In this document: in pieces, positions 1 to 8,200 of the stretch
Layout: each line of letters begins with the position of its first letter
How positions within the stretch are numbered: position 1 is the stretch's first letter
NCBI RefSeq assembly: GCF_007655305.1
Contig: NZ_VLOG01000060.1
Coordinates: forward strand, 53,889-89,806
DNA from: Algoriphagus algorifonticola
GTDB taxonomy: Bacteria > Bacteroidota > Bacteroidia > Cytophagales > Cyclobacteriaceae
Direction: 5' to 3'
Length of the DNA: 35,918 bases
Program-made: the position numbers and the translations under genes
Notes under the pieces: model-generated
Seen by the model: the letters and a program-made list of their open reading frames with translations, nothing else
The model's database searches: none
What the model was told of the DNA's origin: nothing

Positions 1-84
1 GCGATTGATTTTGAAGCGGTTTGGACTCGTAATAAGAAGTCTACTGCATATTTCGGGTTTAATTTGTTAATTAATACTACATAA
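1..84 (+). CDS. 3' end of an unidentified upstream gene (partial)
   Basis: Frame 1 is open from the first base to a TAA at 82-84, giving 27 codons that end in an alternating polar/apolar stretch (AYFGFNLLINTT) like the last strand of an outer-membrane beta-barrel. The other two plus-strand frames hit stops inside the same stretch. It runs in the same direction as the polysaccharide export genes. The product cannot be identified from so little sequence; a barrel protein tied to polysaccharide assembly is only a guess. Confidence 0.4.
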   Translation, partial: AIDFEAVWTRNKKSTAYFGFNLLINTT

Positions 85-111
85 GCTTGATAGTAGATAA
101 AATCAGCATTA

Positions 112-176
112 GCTCCGAAGGAGCGTAATTGTTTAGAAAAAAATAATGGCTAGGTATCCTCCAGCTCCAAAGGAGC
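112..176. repeat. Pair of GCTCC-nAA-GGAGC mini-hairpins
   Basis: Two copies of a 13-base inverted repeat (112-124 and 164-176) differ only by G/A in the loop. Both are intergenic. They resemble in size and form the GCC-GAA-GGC hairpins found elsewhere in this window. Confidence 0.6.
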
Positions 177-415
177 GGGATTTCTTACTTATCAGCCATT
201 TCTGTGCTTGGATAGTTTATTTTATGTTTTTAAAATTCACATTAATTCAGGTCGTTCTTGATGCAGCATTAGCTTTCTCTCTCAGTCTGCAAATGAAATT
301 GGACTGCTGCTAAGATTCCGGATTTTCAAAAAAAATAGCTCAATCTATCTTTATCAAAATTCACGTAAATTCCGTCGAGTCATTTCTTTCCATTCGGTCA
401 ACGCAACATTTTCTA

Positions 416-423
416 TATATTTG
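416..423 (+). promoter_or_regulatory. Putative Bacteroidota -7 box (TATATTTG) for the polysaccharide operon
   Basis: TATATTTG fits the TAnnTTTG -7 consensus of Bacteroidota sigma-A promoters and lies 25 bases before the ATG at 449. No clear upstream TTG box at the usual distance was seen, so this is a weak call. Confidence 0.4.
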
Positions 424-448
424 ACTTGATTTAATTCCATTCATAAAA

Positions 449-1267
449 ATGAGATTACTCTCTATCTTCTTTTTAATGCTTTTGATGGCCACTGGCTGTA
501 TCAGTAATAAACGTATCACCTATCTTCAAAATCTTTCTGACAGTACTTCCTATGCCTTGGATGAGTTTATTCCTTTTGCAGAGGTGGATTATAAATATGT
601 GCTTCAACCATTTGATATCGTTGAAATTGATTTTGCAGGTTCAGATGAAGAGTTGACCGCCGCTTTTACTTTTCAAAATTCAAGAGGAGGAGGTGTAGGA
701 ATGATGGGAGGTGGCGGAGGCCAGGGTTCAGATCCCTTGTATTTTAGAGGTTTTTCCATTGATCAGGCAGGCTATGTGGAAGTTCCTAAATTGGGAAAAA
801 TAAAAATTGCAGGACTCACTGAGGAAGAGGCTAAAATTAAAATTCAAACCTCCATCAATGAATATTTCAAAGATGAGGTATATGTCAGGCTGAGAATTGC
901 GGGTATCAGATATACCACCTTAGGGGAATTTAATCAGGTGGGTGTTCAGGTTATTTATAAAAACAGGGCTACGATTTTTGATGCCTTAGCCAATTCAGGT
1001 GAAACTACCCTGCTTGGAAAAAAGAATAAATTATTTATTGTCCGTCAATACGATGGAGGTTCAAAAATCCATCAAATCAACCTGAATGACAGAGCTTTAT
1101 TAGCAAGCCCCTTTTATTTTATTCAGCCAAATGATATCTTGTATATGGAGCCGATGAAAATCAGACAGATCGGCTCGGCAGATAATCTTACAGCAGGTCT
1201 GGCTTTGTTTGGTGGCTTATTGGCATCTACTTTGTTATTGCTTAACTTGGTTATAGGAGGGAATTAA
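449..1267 (+). CDS. Polysaccharide export outer-membrane lipoprotein (OPX, Wza/BexD-like)
   Basis: The 272-residue protein starts with a lipoprotein signal (lipobox MATGC, Cys17). It then shows a Poly_export-type region from about residue 50 (the motif LQPFDIVEIDF is typical) and an SLBB-like region from about 150 to 230. A hydrophobic segment at about 244-267 closes the protein, as in OPX proteins that cross the outer membrane with a C-terminal helix. A glycine-rich insert (residues about 78-92) interrupts the export domain; it is probably a surface or periplasmic loop. The stop is 5 bases before the ATG of the co-polymerase gene, so the two form an operon. OPX proteins form the outer-membrane channel for capsule or exopolysaccharide and work with a co-polymerase such as the next gene product. 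No glycosyltransferases are in view, so the polymer is unknown. Confidence 0.9.
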   Translation: MRLLSIFFLMLLMATGCISNKRITYLQNLSDSTSYALDEFIPFAEVDYKYVLQPFDIVEIDFAGSDEELTAAFTFQNSRGGGVGMMGGGGGQGSDPLYFRGFSIDQAGYVEVPKLGKIKIAGLTEEEAKIKIQTSINEYFKDEVYVRLRIAGIRYTTLGEFNQVGVQVIYKNRATIFDALANSGETTLLGKKNKLFIVRQYDGGSKIHQINLNDRALLASPFYFIQPNDILYMEPMKIRQIGSADNLTAGLALFGGLLASTLLLLNLVIGGN

Positions 1268-1272
1268 TTTTT

Positions 1273-3732
1273 ATGGAGAAGTTAGATCTCAGTCAGTTAG
1301 ATAATGAGGAGAAAGCATTAGAGATACGCTATGTCGTAGCCAAATACATTCGCTACTGGCCATGGTATGTATTATTTACCATGATTTTTCTGATTGCTAC
1401 TTTTTTGTTTCACCGGTACACCGTGGACGAATATGAAGTGACGGGTTCCATGGTCATTAAGACCAACACTTCACCGGAGGCAAGGATCATGGATAGATCC
1501 AATATTTTTAATTCAGGAGTAAATCTGGAGAATGATATCTTGAGGCTTAGGTCTAAGAACTTGGCTCGTGAAGCCCTCAAAAAACTTCATTTCGATGTAG
1601 AATATTTTGCCAAAACCAATATCAAGGATATTGAGCTTTACGATAGGTCTCCAATCCGGATTGAAGTAGATTGGAATCACTTACAGGTAACAGAAACCCA
1701 GGTAGAGTTACAGGTTTTATCTGATCAAAACTTCAAGTTGTTACCCTATTCAGAAAGTATTTTGGACATCAATGCTGCCCAAGCTTCAGGTGACGAATCT
1801 ATTTATAATAAAACATACACATTCGGACAGGAAATCGAGACAGGTCGTTCTAAGTTTACTGTTCATCTCGTAAATCCCGGAAGAATAGGGGACGTGGTTG
1901 TTTTTCAGTTGAAAAATCCTTCCTATTTGGAGGAGTTTTGGGCCAGGAATATTAAAGTATACCTTGAAAATGACTTCAGTTCTGTCTTGAAAATAACCAC
2001 TACCACTAAAGTAGTGGAAAAAGGACGAGATTATATCAACTCCTTGATGGAGTCTTATATCGATTATGACCTGAATGAAAAAAATAAGATTCAGGAAAAT
2101 ACAATTGCTTTTATCGAGGAGCAACTAGGTTTCTTAGAGGATTCACTCAAATTGAAGGAGCGGGAATTGCAGGAATTCAAGGTTGAAAATAAGTTGTTGG
2201 ATGTATCGGCGGAGTTCTCCAATATCTTATCCAAAATGAATACTTTAGATGAGAAAAGTGCAGAACTGGACTATCAGCTGAATTACTTTGAACAGATAAG
2301 GCGATACATGGAGATGAAAAGCAAAGACTTTTCAGATGTGATTGCTCCATCTGTGATCGGTGTGCCTGATCCTCTGCTCAATGGATTAATTCAAACATTA
2401 GTAACGCTCTCTCAGGACAGGAGAAAACTGTTGGCCACTGTTAATGAAAATCACCCGGAGGTTGTGAAAATTGACGTGGAAATGGAGAAAGTTCAGGATG
2501 CGCTATTTGAAAATGTGGTAAACCTGATCGAAAATACACAAAAGCAAAAGCAAAGTATCATTCGGGAAATTAGAAGTTATGATGCACAATTTGCTACTCT
2601 TCCGGAATCCGAGTCCAAATACACAGGCATATTCAGGGAGTTTAAATTAAGAGAATCTCTTTACACCTATTTATTGGAAAAAAGAGCAGAAGCTGGCATT
2701 GCACGGGCTTCCAATGTATCCGATAATGCTATTTTGGATGCTGCTAAAAGAGGTACACTGGTATTTCCTAAAAAGCAGCAAAACTATGCACTTGCTATAG
2801 CATTGGGATTATTGTTGCCTTTTGGTTTTATCGTAGTCAGAGATATGTTTGATGATACGATCAAGGATCAAAGAGATCTAAAGAAGCACTTTATGATTCC
2901 TCAACTAGGGGTAATTGGTTATTCTCAGAAAGATACCAACAAGGTTGTTCTAGAACACCCAAAATCAGCCGTCGCTGAATCATTCCGGTCCCTGAGGTCA
3001 GCAATTACTTATTTGGCAAGTGGAAAAAATACAAAGCGGATATTGGTGACATCCTCTGTTTCAGGTGAAGGAAAAACATTCACTTCCCTCAATTTAGCTT
3101 CTGCTATGGCCTTAGGCTCCAAAAGGACCGTTGTTGTAGGAGGTGATTTAAGAAGACCTAAACTAGCCCAATATTTTAATCAGTCAGATAAAGTTGGACT
3201 TTCTACCTATCTAATCGGCAAAGTGGAGGCTCCTGAAATAGTGATGAAATCAGATAATGAAAACCTATATTTTGTCCCATCTGGTGTGATTCCCCCTAAT
3301 CCGGCAGAATTGCTTCAAACTCAAAGATTAAAAGACTTTTTGGATTACCTGGATCAAAACTTTGACGTAATCATTTTTGATACCCCTCCGATGGGACTGG
3401 TATCTGAAACCATCGATTTGATGCGTTTATTTGACATCAATTTATATGTGGTAAGACAAAATTATACCAATAAGGATCACTTGGTGATGATCAATGACCT
3501 CTTTAATAACAAACAGGTGACCAATGTGTATGGGGTATTCAATGGCATTATTAATTCTGGCTACCATTACGAAGGGTATAATTATGGATACGGAAACACC
3601 TATCTCTATTCCCAAAACAACAAGTATATGTACAATTACTATGGGGATGATTTAGAGACGAAAAAGAAAAAGATCAAAATGAGTAAAACTCCTTGGATGA
3701 ATAAATTCAAGAAACTTTTTAAAACCCGATAA
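1273..3732 (+). CDS. Polysaccharide co-polymerase fused to a BY-type tyrosine kinase (Wzc-like)
   Basis: The 819-residue inner-membrane protein has the Wzc layout. There is a TM helix at about 31-48, a Wzz/periplasmic region with long coiled coil at about 270-480, a second TM at about 505-525, and a cytosolic P-loop kinase. Visible motifs are Walker A (GEGKT, K601), the A' region (VVVGGDLRRP, 620-629) and Walker B (VIIFDTPP, 699-706). A tyrosine-rich tail at about 760-790 is the expected autophosphorylation cluster. These proteins set chain length and drive export with the OPX partner, cycling through tail phosphorylation. The Walker A' motif has Gly where the first Asp of the classical DxD is expected; Asp625 remains. 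The ATG at 1273 follows the export gene by 5 bases and kdsB follows by 13 bases. No phosphatase gene is visible nearby. Confidence 0.93.
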   Translation: MEKLDLSQLDNEEKALEIRYVVAKYIRYWPWYVLFTMIFLIATFLFHRYTVDEYEVTGSMVIKTNTSPEARIMDRSNIFNSGVNLENDILRLRSKNLAREALKKLHFDVEYFAKTNIKDIELYDRSPIRIEVDWNHLQVTETQVELQVLSDQNFKLLPYSESILDINAAQASGDESIYNKTYTFGQEIETGRSKFTVHLVNPGRIGDVVVFQLKNPSYLEEFWARNIKVYLENDFSSVLKITTTTKVVEKGRDYINSLMESYIDYDLNEKNKIQENTIAFIEEQLGFLEDSLKLKERELQEFKVENKLLDVSAEFSNILSKMNTLDEKSAELDYQLNYFEQIRRYMEMKSKDFSDVIAPSVIGVPDPLLNGLIQTLVTLSQDRRKLLATVNENHPEVVKIDVEMEKVQDALFENVVNLIENTQKQKQSIIREIRSYDAQFATLPESESKYTGIFREFKLRESLYTYLLEKRAEAGIARASNVSDNAILDAAKRGTLVFPKKQQNYALAIALGLLLPFGFIVVRDMFDDTIKDQRDLKKHFMIPQLGVIGYSQKDTNKVVLEHPKSAVAESFRSLRSAITYLASGKNTKRILVTSSVSGEGKTFTSLNLASAMALGSKRTVVVGGDLRRPKLAQYFNQSDKVGLSTYLIGKVEAPEIVMKSDNENLYFVPSGVIPPNPAELLQTQRLKDFLDYLDQNFDVIIFDTPPMGLVSETIDLMRLFDINLYVVRQNYTNKDHLVMINDLFNNKQVTNVYGVFNGIINSGYHYEGYNYGYGNTYLYSQNNKYMYNYYGDDLETKKKKIKMSKTPWMNKFKKLFKTR

Positions 3733-3745
3733 GTAAACCAATTCC

Positions 3746-4477
3746 TTGAAAACCGCAGCCTTAATTCCTGCCCGTTTTGCTTCAACCCGATTGCCTGAAA
3801 AATTGATTCAGGATTTGGGGGGTAAGTCGGTAATTCAGAGAACTTACCTTTCCACTTTGGAGACAGGTGTTTTTGATGAAGTTTGGGTAGTGACAGACCA
3901 TGAGTTGATCCAAAAACAGATTGAGGAATTGGGAGGAAAGGTGTTTTTCAGTCGAAAAGCCCACGAAAGCGGTTCGGATAGAATAGCTGAGGCCTTATCC
4001 CAAGTAGATGCTGAAATCATCATCAATGTACAGGGTGATGAGCCCTTTCAAGACAAAGAGTCACTAGAGGAGCTTAAAAAAGCCTTTGAGGATTCCTCGG
4101 TAGAGGTTGCTTCATTATATTTTAAAATTCCCGAGGAAGAGGCTGGCAATCCCAATTTTGTGAAAGTGGTGCTGAACGGGCAGTCAGATGCTTTATATTT
4201 TTCTCGATCTCCAATTCCTTATAATAGGGATAAAAAAGAAGGAATAGCCTATTTGAAGCATGTGGGAATATACGGGTATAGGAGAGAGATTTTGGAAAGT
4301 TTTCCCACTTGGCCCAAAGGGAAGTTGGAAGAGTTGGAAATGTTGGAGCAATTGAGGCTGTTGGAAAGAGGAATCAAGATCCGGATGGTAGAAACCAGCC
4401 ATCAGGCTATAGCGATTGATACAGCTGAAGACCTGGAAAAAGCCAGGGAATTTCAGAGAAGGTTAAGGAAGGATTGA
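3746..4477 (+). CDS. kdsB: 3-deoxy-manno-octulosonate cytidylyltransferase (CMP-Kdo synthetase)
   Basis: The 243-residue product is full length for KdsB. It couples CTP and Kdo to CMP-Kdo for the inner core of lipopolysaccharide or Kdo-containing capsule linkers, in the cytosol. Family motifs are the N-terminal nucleotide-binding loop IPARFASTRLPEK, HESGSDRIAEA, NVQGDEP and the late AIDTAEDLE. The loop has Glu where STRLPGK is usual. The start is a TTG at 3746: it places the conserved IPAR motif at its normal distance from the N-terminus, and no ATG in this frame would do so. The gene begins 13 bases after the BY-kinase stop, so it is probably co-transcribed, which would link Kdo supply to polysaccharide export. 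Confidence 0.93.
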   Translation: MKTAALIPARFASTRLPEKLIQDLGGKSVIQRTYLSTLETGVFDEVWVVTDHELIQKQIEELGGKVFFSRKAHESGSDRIAEALSQVDAEIIINVQGDEPFQDKESLEELKKAFEDSSVEVASLYFKIPEEEAGNPNFVKVVLNGQSDALYFSRSPIPYNRDKKEGIAYLKHVGIYGYRREILESFPTWPKGKLEELEMLEQLRLLERGIKIRMVETSHQAIAIDTAEDLEKAREFQRRLRKD

Positions 4478-4538
4478 AGTCAGGGGGGTAAATTAAGAAA
4501 CTCTTGGAGGGTTATTGTATGGTTTCCGTTTCTTCTTG

Positions 4539-4971
4539 CTGGCATTGAGTTATCGTTTCCACACGAATCCATTGCGCCAGCGCTGGGAAAGTGCGTTCAT
4601 TAAGGCCCAGGGGTTAAAACCCACGCCTGCCGTGGCGGGGCTAAAATATTTATCGCTCCTACTGAGCTTTTGATCCGAGTTCGATTGATAGTTTATCTCG
4701 CCGAAGGCATATTTTGTCAATATCTTGAATAAATATCTTTTAGGTATCTTTTAACTATCTCTCCGAAGGCGTATTTCAATGTATTTCCACAGTATTTCCA
4801 TATATATCTCGCCGAAGGCTTATCTTATCTTAAAAAATATCTTCTCGATAACCTCGAGTTTAGGAATATTTCGCCGCAGGCATATTTCTATTTATTTCTA
4901 CTGTATTTCTCTTTATGTCTTACTGGCATTGAGTTATCGTTTCCACACGAATCGATTGCGCCAGCGCTGGG
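4539..4971 (+). repeat. 49-bp direct repeat pair
   Basis: The copies at 4539-4587 and 4923-4971 begin CTGGCATTGAG and end GCCAGCGCTGGG. They differ by a single base. Each is followed by GC-rich small hairpins. They bracket the GCCGAAGGC array. Confidence 0.85.
4690..4890 (+). repeat. Array of four GCCGAAGGC hairpins with alternating spacers
   Basis: Cores lie at 4700-4708, 4762-4770 (first base T), 4811-4819 and 4873-4881 (GCCGCAGGC). The start-to-start distances are 62, 49 and 62 bases. Two spacer types alternate: one rich in ATATCTT words and one rich in TATTTCCA words. The same design in the opposite orientation is found at 35759-35918. Confidence 0.8.
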
Positions 4972-4995
4972 GTAGGTTGAAGGTTAATCTTTTAC

Positions 4996-5012
4996 CCCGA
5001 GTTGCACTCGGG
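4996..5012. repeat. Small perfect hairpin CCCGAGT-TGC-ACTCGGG
   Basis: A 7-bp perfect stem with a 3-base loop. It is intergenic and has no T-run, so it looks like an interspersed hairpin repeat rather than a terminator. Confidence 0.55.
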
Positions 5013-5046
5013 CCTGCGCGCCTCAGGCGTGGCTATTTAAGAGTTT

Positions 5047-5064
5047 AAGCCTTTCAGGCTTTTA
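5047..5064. terminator. Terminator-like hairpin AAGCCT-TTC-AGGCTT plus T-run
   Basis: A 6-bp perfect stem is followed by TTTT. It could end plus-strand transcription from the polysaccharide/kdsB operon, although it lies 570 bases past kdsB. It may equally be one of the hairpin repeats of the island. Confidence 0.35.
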
Positions 5065-5076
5065 ATTTCATGCCCA

Positions 5077-5242
5077 CCCCCCTCCTCCAGGAGGGGCTGG
5101 GGGAGGTCAACATGAGTAAAAACCCTCCAAAGGATAGACAGAAAAATGAAGGAGTTATTTTTTCAGTGATTTCTTCAAATTAGAAAACCTTTTGAGGGTT
5201 CGGGTCCGCCCCCCTCCTTCAGGAGGGGCTGGGGGAGGTCAA
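5077..5242. repeat. 80-bp nested inverted-repeat element flanked by two G-rich units (copy 1)
   Basis: The element at 5121-5200 has 13-base end repeats (AACCCTCCAAAGG / CCTTTTGAGGGTT, one mismatch) and an inner GAAGGA/TTCTTC pair. It is flanked by near-identical 34-base units (5077-5110 and 5209-5242) containing GGAGGGGCTGGGGGAGG. Two further copies lie at 25463-25674. The right unit ends 16 bases from the stop codon of the minus-strand hybrid two-component gene, so it would be in that gene's 3' transcript. Confidence 0.85.
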
Positions 5243-5258
5243 AAATAGTTCAAACCTA

Positions 5259-8200
5259 TCAATCTTGCTTATGAGTTTGCTGATATTCCAATGGAGTAAT
5301 TTTAAAGGTTTCCTTAAAGCACTTAATGAAGTAGGAGGGAGAACTGAACCCTACAGAATAGGCGATTTCAGCAACTGTTTCATCTGATTTCTCCAATTTT
5401 TGAATACTTTTTCTCAGTCTTTGATCACGGATAAATGCAGAAGCAGAAAGGCCTGTTAGAGCAATCAGTTTCCGGTGAAGCTGCATTCGACTCATGCCTA
5501 GTTTTTTACTGAATTTATCTATGGAAAAGGTGGACTCAAAAAAATCAGAATCGACTAACTCCTGGACCTTTAATAAAAATTTTTCATCAGTGGAAGAAAC
5601 TGGAATATCTGTTGAAGCGTGAAATATTCCTTTGGAATAGCGAATACGAAGTCGATTTCTTAACTCGATTAGATTCTGTATTCTAAGGGCTAATTGACGG
5701 GAGGAAAAAGGTTTTTGTATGTAATCATCTGCTCCTACTTCAAATCCGTTAATTTTAGTCTCCTCATCGATTTTTGCAGTAAGAAGAATTATCGGGATAT
5801 GAGAGGTCAATTCATTGCTCTTTAATTCTCCGCAAAGTTGCAAACCATCTATTTCAGGCATCATTATATCTGTTAAAATCAAATCCGGTATGTGTTTATA
5901 GGCTTCGTAAATTCCGGATTTTCCATCTGCAGCTTCAATGATATGATAGGTAGTACATAATTCTCGAACAAGGAAATTTCTGAGACTTTGATTGTCCTCT
6001 ACAATCAGGATTTTGGAAGTTTGATTTCCCGGGTTTTTTGGAGCTTTTGCATTATCAACAGCTCCCCAATCAAAATCTTCCTCATCGGTTACCTGGGAAG
6101 GATGATACGCATATTTATCTACAGGAAACTCTAGTTTGAAAAGATTGTACCCATTCTCTCTTTGGCTAAGCTGAAATTTTCCATGATGGACCTCAGTTAA
6201 TTTTTTAATATGTTGGATATTCAATTGAGCTTCTTTACTGATTTTTTTGGGCGATGAGTAAGCGCTATAGCCGAGTTCTAAAAAAACGCATTTGTCGATC
6301 AACTCTAAGTTGAATTTTACCGAGCTTTCCGGCTGGGCATTTTGGATAATAAAATAAATCAGATTTTCAAGTATACGTTCTATTTGGTCTGGATCGTACC
6401 AAACTTCTGTGATTAGTGGGATTTTTGATTGGAAAGAGAGATTTTTTTCATTGCTGAGACAATGAAAATTGATCAGAACAGATTGACAAACTAGTCCCAG
6501 GTTCCCCTTTTGAATTTTTAGTACCGGTGTTTTGGACGAAATTTTTCTGATAGATAAAATCTGATCAATTAAAACCATTAGTTTTTGAGCATTTTCCCAG
6601 ATTAAATTCAATTGTAATTTTTGGACGGGGTTGTCAGTCGAAACCAACAGTCGCTCGGTGGGACCCATGATAAGGGTCAAAGGGGTCCGGAGTTCATGGG
6701 AAATTGTGCTATAAAATTCAGATTTCAAATCGTCTATTTCTTTTAACCGGGTAGTTTCCTGATTTTTGATTTCCAACTGGTATTGGATTGACCATCGCCA
6801 CTTTAAGTAGCGGTAAGTCAAACTTATCATAGTGAATAGAACTGCCAGATAAAAGATTTTAGCGGGGATACTTAGGTACCAGGGTGGCTTAATTTCAAAA
6901 GAGAAAATTGCAGGTTGATTGTTCCAAATCCCATCGTAATTACTTCCTTTAACCTCAAATATATATTTGCCCGGGTTCAAATTAGCAAATGAAACCGAAT
7001 TGTTTCCTTTTTGAATTTTCCAGGAATCATTATATCCCAAAAGCCGGTAGCGATATTGGTTTTTGTTAGGAGCTGATAGGATTAGGCTAGAAAAATAAAA
7101 GGTTAAATCGTTTTCAGTAGATTGAAATGTTTGGTTTTTCCTGAGTAATAGTTGCCTGGAACCAACCAGGATTTTGGTTAGAGCAATTTTGGGAGAAACG
7201 GGATTTTTTAGAAGGGCATCTTTCCTAAAATTGAAAATACCATCATACCCTCCGAAAAACATTCCCAAATGCTTGTCTGAAACGTAGGATCCCGGATTAA
7301 AGGGTGAGACAGAATTCTCCTGTGGTGTGTAGGTGAACACCTCTGTAGTGCTTTCAGAAATTGGATCAATGGAGGAAATGCCTAAATCTGAACTTATCCA
7401 TAAATGACCCTTGCTATCTGATGCCAACCCGTGTATCTGAACCCCTTTGAACTCTTCCAGTATAGTACTTTCTATCCATTCCCCAGAATTTAAGTCGAGA
7501 AGCCTGATTCCCATATTCAAAGTCCCCACCCAAACTTTTTGCTCTTTATCTAAATGGAGGCAGGTAACTTTTTTACCTGAAGCTTCATAGTCCTTGTATT
7601 CAAGAAAATCTCCTGTGTTGATATTCAGCTTAAGAAGCCCTTTAGAAAAAGTAGCTACCAAAAACTCTTCCTGATTCAGCTGGATTAAATCCCTGACATG
7701 ATTGTCGGGAAATGAATTGGGATTCCCCGCATTATTGGTGAATTTTTTGATAATTCCCAAATTCGGGTCAAATTGAATTAATCCCTCATTTCGTGTGCAA
7801 AGCCAAAACCGCTCTTGTTCATCTTTGACAATCTTAAGTATTCGACAAGTTGGCAAAAAGGGCTGAGAGTTCTCATTAAAATGCCGAAAGGAATTGTCCC
7901 TGGTATTAAGAATACTTAATCCCTCACTTTGATATCCGATCCAAATTTCATGATCCGATCCAAGTAAACTTAAAATCCTATTATCTTGAATAGTGATAGA
8001 TGAACCTGAATTTGAAAGGTAGCTGTTCCATTTTTTAGAAAGTAAATTGTAGGAAATCAACCCGTTGCCCGCAGTTCCTATCCACAAATTCTGGAGGGAA
8101 TCAGACCACAACGCCCGAATATTTTTTAGTTGAATGTCCTTTGGAGCGGTGGAATTAGAAATTACTTGAAACTTATCCAAATAAGGATCATGGAAATTGA

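Larger units (their letters stand above)
85..448. other. Intergenic leader with two short hairpin repeats
   Basis: No credible gene is seen. The stretch holds two near-identical small palindromes, GCTCCGAAGGAGC at 112-124 and GCTCCAAAGGAGC at 164-176, each a 5-bp stem with a 3-base loop. A related, more degraded copy lies at 25232-25245. The rest is AT-rich and leads to the promoter of the export gene. Confidence 0.6.
4478..5258. other. Repeat island between kdsB and the hybrid two-component gene
   Basis: No gene is supported in these 780 bases. The island holds, in order, a 49-bp direct repeat (4539-4587 and 4923-4971), a CCACG/CGTGG hairpin near 4621-4635, and four spaced GCCGAAGGC hairpins (4700-4881). 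A CCCGAGT-TGC-ACTCGGG hairpin follows at 4996-5012, then an AAGCCT-TTC-AGGCTT hairpin (5047-5061) and an 80-bp nested inverted repeat (5121-5200) between two G-rich units. An 89-codon reading frame (4779-5048) crosses several of these repeats and is not believed to be a gene. Confidence 0.75.

Noticed and set aside
4690..4890. Regular repeats resembling a CRISPR array
   Set aside because: The conserved core is only 9 bases, spacers are related to each other and alternate, and no cas gene is present.
4779..5048. 89-codon plus-strand reading frame in the repeat island
   Set aside because: It crosses the GCCGAAGGC hairpins, the 49-bp repeat and the CCCGAGT hairpin. The peptide has no domain and reads like translated repeat.
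5077..5242. 80-bp inverted-repeat element as an insertion sequence
   Set aside because: It encodes no transposase and is too short. It could be a non-autonomous element, but no target-site duplication was identified.
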